NCBI RefSeq assembly: GCF_012726235.1
Contig: NZ_JAASAH010000020.1
Location: forward strand, 1-64,000
DNA from: Streptomyces sp. HNM0574
GTDB taxonomy: Bacteria; Actinomycetota; Actinomycetes; Streptomycetales; Streptomycetaceae
DNA length: 64,000 nucleotides
Reading direction: 5' to 3'
The translations under genes and the position numbers were made by a program. Shown here one piece after another: positions 15,964 through 24,140 of this stretch; the first letter of the stretch is position 1; each line of letters begins with the position of its first letter. The notes below the pieces were generated by a model that worked only from the letters and a program-made list of their open reading frames with translations, was not told where the DNA came from and made no database searches.

Positions 15964-16590
15964 GTGAAACGCATACCCGTGTCCGTCCACACGTCCGATC
16001 CGCTGACCGAAGCCGGAATTCTCAGCTGCTTACGCGACGACCCCGCGCTCACCCTCGTCGGCGGGAGCGACGCCCCCGCGGAGGGCGTCGCCGTCGTCAT
16101 CACCGGACGCCTGCACGAGCTCGCCGAGACCAGGCTGCGCAGGCTCGCCCGCGGCACGGAGCAGAGCATCGTGCTCGTCGCCGACCAGCTGCGCGAGCCC
16201 GAGATGATGGCGGTCGTCGAGTGCGGGGTCCGCGTCGTCGTCTGGCGCGGGCAGGCCACCCCGGCCCAGCTAGTGGAGGCGATCCACGCCGCGGCGCGCG
16301 GCGAGTCCCTGGTACCCCCCGATCTGCTGGACCGCCTGATGGTGCAGACGGGCAGGCTGTACCGGCACAGCCTGAGCGACGCGGACCAGCCGCTGACGCT
16401 CGGCCTGGCCCCCCGCGAGGTGGACGTCCTGCGGCTGGTCGCGGAAGGGCTCGGCACCCGGGAGATCGCGGACAAGCTCGCCTACTCGGAGCGGACCGTC
16501 AAGAAGGTGCTGCACACCCTGATGACACGGATGCACCTGCGCAACCGGGCCCACGCGGTCGCCTACGCGCTGCGCGAGGGCCACATCTGA
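15964..16590 (+). CDS. LuxR/NarL-type regulator, paralogue of the CIS-side regulator, TTA-containing
   Basis: The 208-residue protein uses a GTG start preceded by AGGGG. It has a receiver-like N-terminal domain (VSVHTSDPLTEAGIL) and a LuxR-type DNA-binding domain (LAPREVDVLRLVAEGLGTREIA, then AYSERTVKKVLHTL) ending in RNRAHAVAYALREGHI, nearly identical to the C-terminus of the regulator at 12014-12745. The phospho-acceptor aspartate strand is replaced (VAVVITGRLHE), so it is an atypical receiver. Residue 23 is encoded by TTA (16030-16032), at the position equivalent to the TTA in its paralogue. It is transcribed divergently from the alkylsulfatase gene, and its target is unknown. Confidence 0.88.
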   Translation: MKRIPVSVHTSDPLTEAGILSCLRDDPALTLVGGSDAPAEGVAVVITGRLHELAETRLRRLARGTEQSIVLVADQLREPEMMAVVECGVRVVVWRGQATPAQLVEAIHAAARGESLVPPDLLDRLMVQTGRLYRHSLSDADQPLTLGLAPREVDVLRLVAEGLGTREIADKLAYSERTVKKVLHTLMTRMHLRNRAHAVAYALREGHI

Positions 16591-16605
16591 CACCCGGCCC
16601 GGAGG

Positions 16606-18291
16606 TCACCCACGGCCCGGGGCCCGCAGCCAGGCCGCGGCGTCGGGAGGCAGCTCGCCCCCGTCGGCGGGAGCGCTGGCGAGCAGCAGGGTGTGGCCGG
16701 CAGGCAGGGCGAGGGGGCGCGGGCCGAAGTTCACCAGGCAGAGCAGATCGCCGCGCCGGAAGGCGAGGACGTCCCCCTCGTCCCCGTCGTAACCGGGCAG
16801 CCAGTGCAGCGGTGCCCCGTGCGGCACGGTTCCGGAGCGGCGGAGGCGCAGGGCCGTGCGGTACAGCTCCAGCATCGAGCCGGGTGCGCCGTCCTGCGCC
16901 TCGGCGGTGAGCGCGGCCCACTCCTCCGGCTGCGGAAGCCAGGGTTCCGCGTCGGTGCGGGTGAAGCCGAACGGCGGGGCCGTGCCGGACCAGGGCAGCG
17001 GGACGCGGCAGCCGTCGCGGCCGGGGTCGGTGCCGCCGGAGCGGAAGTGGACGGGGTCGCGCAGCCGGTCCGGAGGGATGTCCTCCGCCTCGGGGAGGCC
17101 CAGTTCCTCGCCCTGGTAGAGGTAGACCGAGCCGGGCAGGGCGAGGGTGAGCAGGGCGGCCGCGCGGGCGCGGCGGGTGCCCAGGGCCAGGTCGGTGGGG
17201 GTGCCGGTGGTCTTGGCCGCGAGGTCGAAGGAGGAGTCGGCACGTCCGTACCGGGTGACGGTGCGGGTCACGTCGTGGTTGCACAGCACCCAGGTCGCGG
17301 GGGCGCCGACGTCGGCGTGCGCGGCGAGGGTGCCGTCGATCCGGGCGCGCAGCTCGGCGGCGTCCCAGGGGCTGCTGAGGAAGTCGAAGTTGAAGGCGGT
17401 GTGCAGCTCGTCGGCGCGCAGGTAGCGGGCGAAGCGCTCGGGCGCGCCCGGGAGCCAGATCTCGCCGACCAGGACGCGGGGTTCGGGGTAGGAGTCGGCG
17501 ATGCGGCGCCAGGAGCGGTAGATGCCGTGCAGCTCGTCGCGGTCGATGTAGGGGTGGGGGCCGCCGTCGGCGGCGGTCAGACCGTCCTCCGCGAGGTCCG
17601 GGAGGGACGGGTCCTTGGCCGAGGCGATGGCGGTGTCCACGCGGACCCCGGCCACGCCCCGGTCGAACCAGAAGCGGAGGACGTCCTCGTACTCCGAAAC
17701 GACCTGCGGGTGGCCCCAGTTGACGTCGGGCTGGTCGGGGGTGAACAGGTGCAGGTACCACTCGCCGGGGGTGCCGTCGGGGTCCGTGGTCCTGGTCCAC
17801 GCGGGGCCGCCGAACTCGGAGCGCCAGTTGTTCGGCGGTTCCGCGCCGCCGGGGCCCCGTCCCGGGCGGAAGTGGAACCTGGCCCGTTCCGGGCTGCCCG
17901 GCGGCGCGGCGAGGGCGGCGCGGAACCAGGGGTGGGCGCGGGAGAGGTGGTTGGGCACCAGGTCGACGAGGGTGCGGATGCCCTGTGCGCGTGCCTCGGC
18001 GATCAGCCGCTCGGCCTCGTCGAGGGTGCCGAACAGCGGGTCGACGCCCCGGTGGTCGGCGACGTCGTAGCCGCCGTCGGCCATCGGCGAGGGGTACCAC
18101 GGGGTGAACCACAGGGCGTCGACGCCCAGTCGAGCCAGGTGGGGCAGCCGGGCGCGGACGCCCGCGAGGTCGCCGGTGCCGTCCCCGTCGCCGTCGGCGA
18201 AGCTGCGCGGATAGATCTGGTAGATGACCGCGTGCCGCCACCAGTCGTGACCGTCCGGCGGGGGCGGCGGGCTCGGGTCCGGGCGGCTCAC
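16606..18291 (-). CDS. GH13 alpha-glucosidase / alpha-amylase family enzyme
   Basis: This 561-residue enzyme shows the GH13 regions in order: DWWRHAVIYQIYPRSFAD near the start, DLVPNHLS, GVRVDTAIA (nucleophile Asp), VGEIWLPG (acid/base Glu) and CNHDVTRTVTRYG (third acid). Size and motifs fit oligo-1,6-glucosidase or alpha-glucosidase rather than secreted amylase, and there is no signal peptide, so it acts in the cytoplasm on short alpha-glucosides. The GTG start overlaps the TGA of the HAD gene (GTGA). It is the last gene of the long minus-strand operon. It may process a glucosylated intermediate or belong to ordinary maltodextrin use. Confidence 0.9.
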   Translation of the reverse strand: MSRPDPSPPPPPDGHDWWRHAVIYQIYPRSFADGDGDGTGDLAGVRARLPHLARLGVDALWFTPWYPSPMADGGYDVADHRGVDPLFGTLDEAERLIAEARAQGIRTLVDLVPNHLSRAHPWFRAALAAPPGSPERARFHFRPGRGPGGAEPPNNWRSEFGGPAWTRTTDPDGTPGEWYLHLFTPDQPDVNWGHPQVVSEYEDVLRFWFDRGVAGVRVDTAIASAKDPSLPDLAEDGLTAADGGPHPYIDRDELHGIYRSWRRIADSYPEPRVLVGEIWLPGAPERFARYLRADELHTAFNFDFLSSPWDAAELRARIDGTLAAHADVGAPATWVLCNHDVTRTVTRYGRADSSFDLAAKTTGTPTDLALGTRRARAAALLTLALPGSVYLYQGEELGLPEAEDIPPDRLRDPVHFRSGGTDPGRDGCRVPLPWSGTAPPFGFTRTDAEPWLPQPEEWAALTAEAQDGAPGSMLELYRTALRLRRSGTVPHGAPLHWLPGYDGDEGDVLAFRRGDLLCLVNFGPRPLALPAGHTLLLASAPADGGELPPDAAAWLRAPGRG

Positions 18292-18977
18292 GGGGTGCGC
18301 ACCGCCGGGGCGAGGTGTTCCGCACCGACCGCCCACAGGCCCGGCAGGACGCGGTCGGCGGCCGAGTGGTCGAGCGAGCGGGTCAGTTCGGTGGGGACGG
18401 CGGTGACGGTGATCCCGGCGGCCTGGGCGGCGCGGATGCCGGTCAGCGAGTCCTCGAAGGCGACGCAGCGGGCCGGCGGCACGCCGAGCCGGGCGGCCGC
18501 CTCCAGGTAGACGGCCGGGTCGGGCTTGCGGCCGTCCACCTCGTCGCCGCCCACGACGACGTCGACGTACTCGGCGATCCGGAAGTGGTCCAGCCAGCGC
18601 CGCACCCACGCGGCGTCGGCCGCCGAGGCGACCGCCACCGGCAGGCCCTCGTCCCGGAGCCGGGCGAGCAACTCGCCCGCGCCGGGCAGGAGTCGGATGT
18701 GCTCGGGGGTCATGTACCGCTCCCAGAGCCGGCCGAGGCGCTGCTTGAGCTCGGGGTGCTTACCCGGGCCGGGGTCCGGGAGCAGGGCGAACAGGCGCGG
18801 GTAGGCGTCCGGTCGGCCGCACACCTCGCGGGCCCACACCTGCGCGGGGAGTTCGGCGCCGTGCTCGGCGAACAGGGCCGAGCAGGCGAGGAAGTCGGAC
18901 CGTACCGAGTCGATGAGGACGCCGTCGTGGTCGAAGATCACGGCCTCGGCGGGGGCGGGGGTCGCGGTGTCGGTCAT
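18288..18977 (-). CDS. HAD-IA phosphatase / beta-phosphoglucomutase-like
   Basis: The 229-residue protein has the four HAD motifs: VIFDHDGVLIDS (nucleophile and acid/base Asp), VASAADAAWV (Ser), GGDEVDGRKPDP (Lys) and CVAFEDSLTGI (acidic pair). The DxDGV sequence and helical cap match the beta-phosphoglucomutase/sugar-phosphatase branch. It likely removes or moves a phosphate on a sugar. It is coupled (GTGA) to the GH13 gene and lies 50 bp after the acetyltransferase gene, so it can serve either alpha-glucan metabolism or the sugar pathway upstream. Confidence 0.87.
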   Translation of the reverse strand: MTDTATPAPAEAVIFDHDGVLIDSVRSDFLACSALFAEHGAELPAQVWAREVCGRPDAYPRLFALLPDPGPGKHPELKQRLGRLWERYMTPEHIRLLPGAGELLARLRDEGLPVAVASAADAAWVRRWLDHFRIAEYVDVVVGGDEVDGRKPDPAVYLEAAARLGVPPARCVAFEDSLTGIRAAQAAGITVTAVPTELTRSLDHSAADRVLPGLWAVGAEHLAPAVRTP

Positions 18978-19027
18978 GTGCGTCTCCTCGGTCGGGTCGG
19001 GTGCTGCCCTGCTCGGGCCGGCCGCTG

Positions 19028-19612
19028 TCACAGTTCGCGGATGACGCGGGCCGGGTTGCCGACCGCGAGGACCTTGGGCGGCAGGTCCTTGGTCACCACG
19101 CTTCCGGCGCCGACGACGGTCTCGGCGCCGATGCTCACCCCGGGCAGGACGGTCACGCCGCCGCCGAGCCACACCCGGTCGCCCACGGTGACGGGGGCGG
19201 CGATCTCCCACATGTCGCGGCGCAGCCCGGGATCGAAGGGGTGGTTGGCGGTGTAGAGCCGGCAGTGGGGGGCGATGAGGACGTCCTCGCCGATCACGAT
19301 GGGGGCGCAGTCCAGCATCGTCACATCGAAGTTGACCTTCGTTCCGGCGCCGAGCTCGATGAAGAACCCGAACTCGCACAGGAAGCGGGGCATCACCCAG
19401 CCGCCGGGGCCGACCCGGCCCACGAGGTCGCCCAGGAGGGTCTCGCGGGCCGCGAAGTCGGTCATCCCGGTGGAGTTGAACTTGTCGAGCAGGTCCATGC
19501 AGCGCAGCCGGTAGGGCGTCAGCTCGGGGTCGGTGGCCGAGTACAGCTCGCCGCTCGACAGCCTGGCCTTGATCCGGTCCAGCTCGGTTTCCGCAGGGTT
19601 CGTGGGGCTCAT
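19028..19612 (-). CDS. Maltose/galactoside O-acetyltransferase-like hexapeptide enzyme
   Basis: The 194-residue protein has the Maa/NodL N-terminal helix region (ELTPYRLRCMDLLDKFNST) and a left-handed beta-helix with TMLDCAPIVIGEDVLIAPHCRLYTANHPFD (active-site His) and PVTVGDRVWLGGGVTVLPGV. Enzymes of this family transfer acetyl from acetyl-CoA to a sugar hydroxyl. It sits 41 bp after the EEP-fold gene on the same strand, so acetylation of the operon's sugar product is plausible, or detoxification of surplus sugars. Confidence 0.9.
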   Translation of the reverse strand: MSPTNPAETELDRIKARLSSGELYSATDPELTPYRLRCMDLLDKFNSTGMTDFAARETLLGDLVGRVGPGGWVMPRFLCEFGFFIELGAGTKVNFDVTMLDCAPIVIGEDVLIAPHCRLYTANHPFDPGLRRDMWEIAAPVTVGDRVWLGGGVTVLPGVSIGAETVVGAGSVVTKDLPPKVLAVGNPARVIREL

Positions 19613-19653
19613 CGGGGAGCGGGTGCCTTTCTGGGTACGCGGGGCCCGGGCGG

Positions 19654-20526
19654 TCAGCGGCGGTGCAGCCGCAGCGCGACGGGGCGGTGGTCGGAGGCGC
19701 CGGGACGCTCGCCGTCGGGGTGCAGCCGGGGATCGTCCAGGGCCCGGTACCTCACAAGATCACGGAACAGGGCGGGGGTGAGCAGGAACACGTCGATCCG
19801 CCGGGGTGCCTCGTGGGGCGGGTGGAAGCCGAAGGTCGGTGCCCGTTCGCCGAGTTCGGCGCCCGCGTCGAGGAACAGGGGGTCCTCCGGGTCGCCGAGC
19901 AGGCGGCGCAGCGGCTCCCGGTCGGCGCGGGTCTCGCCGGGCAGCGTGTGGTCCGCGCGGCGGTGGCGGGGCACGGTGGACCAGTCCGGTTCGGGGTCCC
20001 CCGGCGGCAGCGAGTTCGCGTCCATCGCCAGCAGCGTGGGGTGCGCGTCCGGTGCCGCGTACTGGCGCAGCCGGTCGGACTCGATGCGCCGGTTGGTGGC
20101 GCTGAACGGGTCCAGGTGGGCCACCACGCAGGTCAACGGGGCGGATCTGCCCGGGAGTTGCAGGGTGACGCTGCCGTGGCCGTGCCAGGTGGTGAGCTCG
20201 GGCGGTGGCTGGTCCTCGGCGAGGAGGCGGATGTCCGGCTGCCAGAAGACGGCCAGGTTGCAGCCGGTCCTCGCGGGGAACAGCGTCCCTTCCATGCCGA
20301 GGGCGGCCTTGGCGTCCTCGAAGAAGGCGCGGCCGTTCCGCTCCCAGCCCCAGCCCTCGGTGGTCATCAGCACCCTGGGGCGGTGCTCGCGGATCAGGTC
20401 GCGTTGCAGGTGCCAGCGGGTGTCGCGGCCGTACAGGCGGTCGATGCCGGCCTCGTAGAGGTTCCAGAACATCACGAGGTCGGCGTCGTCCGCCTCCGGC
20501 TCCTCCGGGTGGGCGGTGCCGGTCAC
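19654..20526 (-). CDS. Endonuclease/exonuclease/phosphatase-fold hydrolase
   Basis: The 290-residue protein starts at a GTG overlapping the methyltransferase stop (GTGA). EEP-fold residues are visible: MFWNLYEAG (Asn), LMTTEGWGWER (metal Glu), VVAHLDPFSATNRR (His), LLAMDANSLPP (DxN) and GASDHRPV (terminal Asp-His pair). It lacks a signal peptide. The fold includes phosphodiesterases and sugar or inositol phosphatases as well as DNases, and nothing here points to DNA. Within an operon of sugar enzymes a phosphoester hydrolase acting on a pathway intermediate is the simplest idea (inference). Confidence 0.8.
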   Translation of the reverse strand: MTGTAHPEEPEADDADLVMFWNLYEAGIDRLYGRDTRWHLQRDLIREHRPRVLMTTEGWGWERNGRAFFEDAKAALGMEGTLFPARTGCNLAVFWQPDIRLLAEDQPPPELTTWHGHGSVTLQLPGRSAPLTCVVAHLDPFSATNRRIESDRLRQYAAPDAHPTLLAMDANSLPPGDPEPDWSTVPRHRRADHTLPGETRADREPLRRLLGDPEDPLFLDAGAELGERAPTFGFHPPHEAPRRIDVFLLTPALFRDLVRYRALDDPRLHPDGERPGASDHRPVALRLHRR

Positions 20527-21518
20527 TTGATGCCCACGACCATGGACTCGGGGCCGTCCAGGTGCTCCACCCAGGTCCGGCCGAAGCCGGTCTCGCGCAG
20601 CCACTCCTGGCAGTCGGCGCCGGTGTAGTCGAAGCCGCCCGGCACCTCCGCGTGCATGATCAGGCTGAGGATCAGCCCGACGGCGTTGCTGCGCCGGTCG
20701 TCGTCGATGAGCGTCTCGTAGACCAGGACGGCGCCGCCCTCAGGCAGCGCCTCGTAGGCGGCGCGCAGCAGCCGGAGCTTCTCCTCGCGGCCCCAGTTGT
20801 GCAGGACGTGGCCGAGGACGAGGACGTCGGCCGAGGGCAGCGGGTCGCGGAAGAAGTCGCCCTCCTGGAAGACCGTCCGGTCGGCGACGCCGAGCCGTTC
20901 GGTGTACTCCCGGAACCCCTCGCGGGCCGGGGGCAGGTCGAAGCCGGTGGCGGTCAGGTGCGGGTGGCGCAGCAGGACGTGGCCGGGGAGGGCGCCCTCG
21001 GCGCAGCCGATGTCGGCCAGCGAACGGTAGCCCTGCCAGGGGAACTTGTCGGCGATGGCCTGCGCGGAGCCCATGCTCAGCGCGGTCATGTCGCGCTGGA
21101 AGGCGCGGACGGAGTCGTCGGCCGCGTACATGGACGCGTAGAAGTCCCGTCCGTCCCTTGCGCCGAGGGCGGCCTCGCCGGTGCGGAGCACGGTGGTCAG
21201 GTCGTCCGCGAGTCCGGCGCACTGGGTGACGAAGCTGTCGCCGAGGTAGGTGGTCGGCCGGTTCGCGTCCAGGTACTCGGCGGCCTCGGGCGCGTTGGCG
21301 TAGACGGCGTCGTTCCGGTGCAGCAGGTCCAGGGCGACCAGGGCGTCGAAGAAGTCGGCGGCGGGGCGGGGGTGCAGGCCGAGCCGGTCGCGCAGTTCGG
21401 GTCCGGTCAGGGGTTCCTTGGCGAGCTCGGTGAAGACGCCGAGCTCGACGGCGCTGAGCATGGTCTTGGTCTTCCAGTGCGCCCACATCAGGTCGGTGAC
21501 GGGCTGCGGTGAGGTCAT
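20523..21518 (-). CDS. SAM-dependent O/N-methyltransferase with dimerisation domain
   Basis: The 331-residue enzyme has an N-terminal winged-helix dimerisation domain (LMWAHWKTKTMLSAVELGVF), SAM motif I SLADIGCAEGALPGHVL, LVLGHVLHNWGREEK and the C-terminal region seen in antibiotic-pathway O-methyltransferases. Start ATG overlaps the MFS stop (ATGA) and its own stop overlaps the EEP start. In motif I the usual GGGxG is replaced by GCAEG, still compatible with SAM binding. It probably methylates the product or an intermediate of the operon. Confidence 0.88.
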   Translation of the reverse strand: MTSPQPVTDLMWAHWKTKTMLSAVELGVFTELAKEPLTGPELRDRLGLHPRPAADFFDALVALDLLHRNDAVYANAPEAAEYLDANRPTTYLGDSFVTQCAGLADDLTTVLRTGEAALGARDGRDFYASMYAADDSVRAFQRDMTALSMGSAQAIADKFPWQGYRSLADIGCAEGALPGHVLLRHPHLTATGFDLPPAREGFREYTERLGVADRTVFQEGDFFRDPLPSADVLVLGHVLHNWGREEKLRLLRAAYEALPEGGAVLVYETLIDDDRRSNAVGLILSLIMHAEVPGGFDYTGADCQEWLRETGFGRTWVEHLDGPESMVVGIK

Positions 21519-22705
21519 GGGGATCTCTCCAGTTCGGCGTGCGGGGTGGTACGGGACGTCCGGCCGGGCAGTACGGGCGCGGGACGGCGGGCCAGCCGGG
21601 CGGCGAGGACGACCGCCGCGCCGGTGAGCAGGGTGAGGCCGGTGAGCGCGAGGGGGATCACGGCGGTCCGGCCCGGGCCCGCGGCCAGGCCGATGAGGTG
21701 GGGCAGGGCCGCGCTGCCGACGAGATTGGCCACCAGCAGCACGGAGTTGACCCGCTGCGGCGCGGGCAGCAGGGCGTTCGCCCAGGCCAGCGCCGTCGGG
21801 AAGACGGCGGCCAGGGCGAGCCCGGCCAGCCCGTACGCCGTCGGTGCCCAGGCGCCGACCGTGGTGGCGGCCAGTGCCCCGGCGGCGGCGAGCAGGCAGA
21901 GCCCGATCAGCCGGGGCGGTCCGAGCCGCCCGGCGGCCCACGGCAGGACGAGACGGCCGGCGGTGAGCCCGGCCCAGAACAGCGCGGTGTACTCGGCCGC
22001 GCGGGCGGCCGGGTACCCGGCGGCGGCCAGGTGGGTCGACTCCAGCGCCCCGATGCCCGCCTCGACGCCCGCGTACAGCAGGGCCGCGGCGGCGAACACG
22101 GTGAGCAGCGGCAGCGAGGCAGGCGCGGGCGACGCGGTGCCGGGCTCCTCGGCCACGTCGCCGGTGCGCCGGGCGGTGAGGAGCAGCAGCGCGAGGCAGC
22201 CGGTGGTCAGCAGCAGCCCGGAGACGCCGTCGAGCCGGCCGACCAGCAGCGGGCCGAGCGTGGCCCCGGCGCCGAAGCAGGCGTGCAGCAGGTTGAGCAT
22301 CAACACCGGGCGGGGCGTGGCGGGTTGGGCGAGGAAGGTGTTCAGCTGGAGGATCAGCCCGCCGTATCCGGCGCCCGCGAGGAGCGCGAAGCCGCACAGC
22401 ACCCACCAGGCGGGCGCGAGGGCCAGGCCCGCGCTGCCGGCCGCGAAGGCGAGCAGCAGCGCGGTGACCCGGCCCCGGCCGGTGCGGCCGCCGCGCGCGC
22501 CGAGCCCGCAGCCGAGGATCGCCGCCAGCGCGCCCAGGTTGTAGAGCACGACGGCCTCGGTGCCGCTGCCGTCACCGAGCGCGTACGCGGTGCGCAGCAG
22601 CGGCAGCGCGGCGCCGAGTGCGCCGGTGACGACCCCCAGCAGCAGCGAGAGGGCCAGCGCGGCCCCGACGAGCGGGCCGGCGGGCGCGGGTGTGCCTCGG
22701 GTCAC
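21515..22705 (-). CDS. MFS transporter
   Basis: The 396-residue protein is almost entirely hydrophobic, with about 11-12 predicted membrane helices. It resembles the fucose-permease/sugar-efflux type of MFS in its N-terminal half (GAGYGGLILQLNTFLAQ, then HACFGAGATLGPLLVG). The GTG start overlaps the DUF1349 stop, and the stop overlaps the methyltransferase start. Inside an enzyme operon it most likely exports the product, or moves a sugar substrate. Confidence 0.88.
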   Translation of the reverse strand: MTRGTPAPAGPLVGAALALSLLLGVVTGALGAALPLLRTAYALGDGSGTEAVVLYNLGALAAILGCGLGARGGRTGRGRVTALLLAFAAGSAGLALAPAWWVLCGFALLAGAGYGGLILQLNTFLAQPATPRPVLMLNLLHACFGAGATLGPLLVGRLDGVSGLLLTTGCLALLLLTARRTGDVAEEPGTASPAPASLPLLTVFAAAALLYAGVEAGIGALESTHLAAAGYPAARAAEYTALFWAGLTAGRLVLPWAAGRLGPPRLIGLCLLAAAGALAATTVGAWAPTAYGLAGLALAAVFPTALAWANALLPAPQRVNSVLLVANLVGSAALPHLIGLAAGPGRTAVIPLALTGLTLLTGAAVVLAARLARRPAPVLPGRTSRTTPHAELERSP

Positions 22706-23307
22706 CGCCGGTCGCCCAGGGGCGTGGCGCTGATCCGTACCGGGGTGAAGGCTCCGGCGGCGGACGGGGAGAACGGGGCCTGGACGAAGAGGCCGAGGCG
22801 CAGCTCGTCGGCGGCGAAGCCGTGGAAGGTGCGGACGAACTGCCAGTCCCCGTCCGGCTCCTGGCGGAAGAAGACGGCGTGCCGCCTGCCCTCCCTGGTC
22901 AGCAGCAGGTCGGCGGCGGGCCCGGCCAGCGCCGGGCCCATCGCCTCGTCGGACGCCGGGCGCGAGTGCACGGTGACGACCGCCCAGCCGCCCGCCCTGG
23001 TCCGCTCCACGCACACCTTGAGCCAGCCGTCCTCGCCGTGCAGGGCGAGGCCCGCGGCGTCGCCGAAGGCGCCGCCCTCGACGGCGATCCGGGCGGAGGC
23101 GGTGAAGTCGCCGCGTACCGGCCGCTGGAGCAGCGGCAGCCCGTCGGCCTCGTAGGAGCCGGGCAGCGCGTACAGGTCGGCGCCGCCCGGTGCCTCGATC
23201 CGCAGGAGCCGGCCGTCGCGGGAGGTGGCGGCGGGGGTGCCGCGCCACTGCCAGGGGTCACCGGCGTCGGTCCCGTCGGGCCAGGAGAGTTCGGTGCTTC
23301 CGGTCAC
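22702..23307 (-). CDS. DUF1349 concanavalin-like protein
   Basis: The 201-residue protein fits DUF1349 (YesU-like), a beta-sandwich related to concanavalin lectins and glucanases. Visible features are PVRGDFTASARIAVEGG, AGLALHGEDGWLKVCVE, HSRPASDEA and FFRQEPDGDWQFVRTFHG. No catalytic residues are known for the family; it may bind or act on carbohydrate. It is coupled at both ends (GTGA) to the SDR and MFS genes. Its retention in the overlapping chain suggests a pathway role rather than chance. Confidence 0.85.
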   Translation of the reverse strand: MTGSTELSWPDGTDAGDPWQWRGTPAATSRDGRLLRIEAPGGADLYALPGSYEADGLPLLQRPVRGDFTASARIAVEGGAFGDAAGLALHGEDGWLKVCVERTRAGGWAVVTVHSRPASDEAMGPALAGPAADLLLTREGRRHAVFFRQEPDGDWQFVRTFHGFAADELRLGLFVQAPFSPSAAGAFTPVRISATPLGDRR

Positions 23308-24140
23308 GGTGCCGTCATCCCACCGTCGACGCTGATCGCCTGGCCGGTGACCTTGGTCGCGGCGGCCAGGTAGGCGACCAGTTCCGCGAGGTCCTCGGGG
23401 GTCTGGAACTCGCGCTGCGGGATCATCGTCCGCATCCGCTCCCAGCACTCCTCCTCGCTCTCGCCGGGGCGGACGAACTCGGAGAGCAGGTAGCGCCACA
23501 TGTTGGACCGGACGATGCCCGGGCAGACCGCGTTGACGCGGATGCCGTCGCGGGCCACCTCCTGGGCGAGCGCGGCGGTGAAGCCGACCACGCCGAACTT
23601 GGCGGCGCAGTAGTGCGCCACCTTGGCGAAGCCCGAACGCCCGGACACCGAGGAGAAGTTGACGATGGCGCCGCCGCCGGAGGAGCGCAGCAGCGGCAGC
23701 GCGTGCTTGGCGGAGAGGAAGACGCCGTCCAGGTTGCCGGAGACGACCTGCTGGAACTCGGCCAGCTCCATCCGCTCCACCGGGCAGACGTGGGTCACGC
23801 CGAAGGCGTTGACCACCGCGTCGAGCCGCCCGGCGTCCTCGGCCAGATCCGCGTAGAGGCGGCGGATGTCGTCCTCGTCGGTGGCGTCGGCCTGCGCGGC
23901 GGTCACCCGCAGCCCCGACTCGGTCATCCTGGCGGCCAGCTTCTGCGCGTCGGCGTAGCCGGTGACCTGCGTGGATTCGTAGTGGTTGAAGTGCGAGGGG
24001 AGCCGGTCGGTGTCGGCGACGACGACGGTGGCGCCGCGCCGGGCGAACTGCTCGACGACGGCCGAGCCGATGCCCCGGCCACCGCCCACGACCAGTGCCA
24101 CCTTGCCGGTGAAGTCCGCGGGGAGATCCATGCGTGTCAT
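23304..24140 (-). CDS. Short-chain dehydrogenase/reductase (sugar operon)
   Basis: The 278-residue classical SDR has the cofactor motif GGGRGIGS near residue 20, AVVNAFGV instead of NNAG, and a catalytic Ser followed by HYCAAK (Tyr-x3-Lys). VVADTDR after beta-2 suggests NAD preference. The ATG at 24140 overlaps the glycosyltransferase stop (ATGA); a second ATG nine bases on is possible. The enzyme would oxidise or reduce a hydroxyl/keto group of the sugar-derived intermediate, for example to prepare the ketone used by the aminotransferase. Confidence 0.9.
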   Translation of the reverse strand: MTRMDLPADFTGKVALVVGGGRGIGSAVVEQFARRGATVVVADTDRLPSHFNHYESTQVTGYADAQKLAARMTESGLRVTAAQADATDEDDIRRLYADLAEDAGRLDAVVNAFGVTHVCPVERMELAEFQQVVSGNLDGVFLSAKHALPLLRSSGGGAIVNFSSVSGRSGFAKVAHYCAAKFGVVGFTAALAQEVARDGIRVNAVCPGIVRSNMWRYLLSEFVRPGESEEECWERMRTMIPQREFQTPEDLAELVAYLAAATKVTGQAISVDGGMTAP

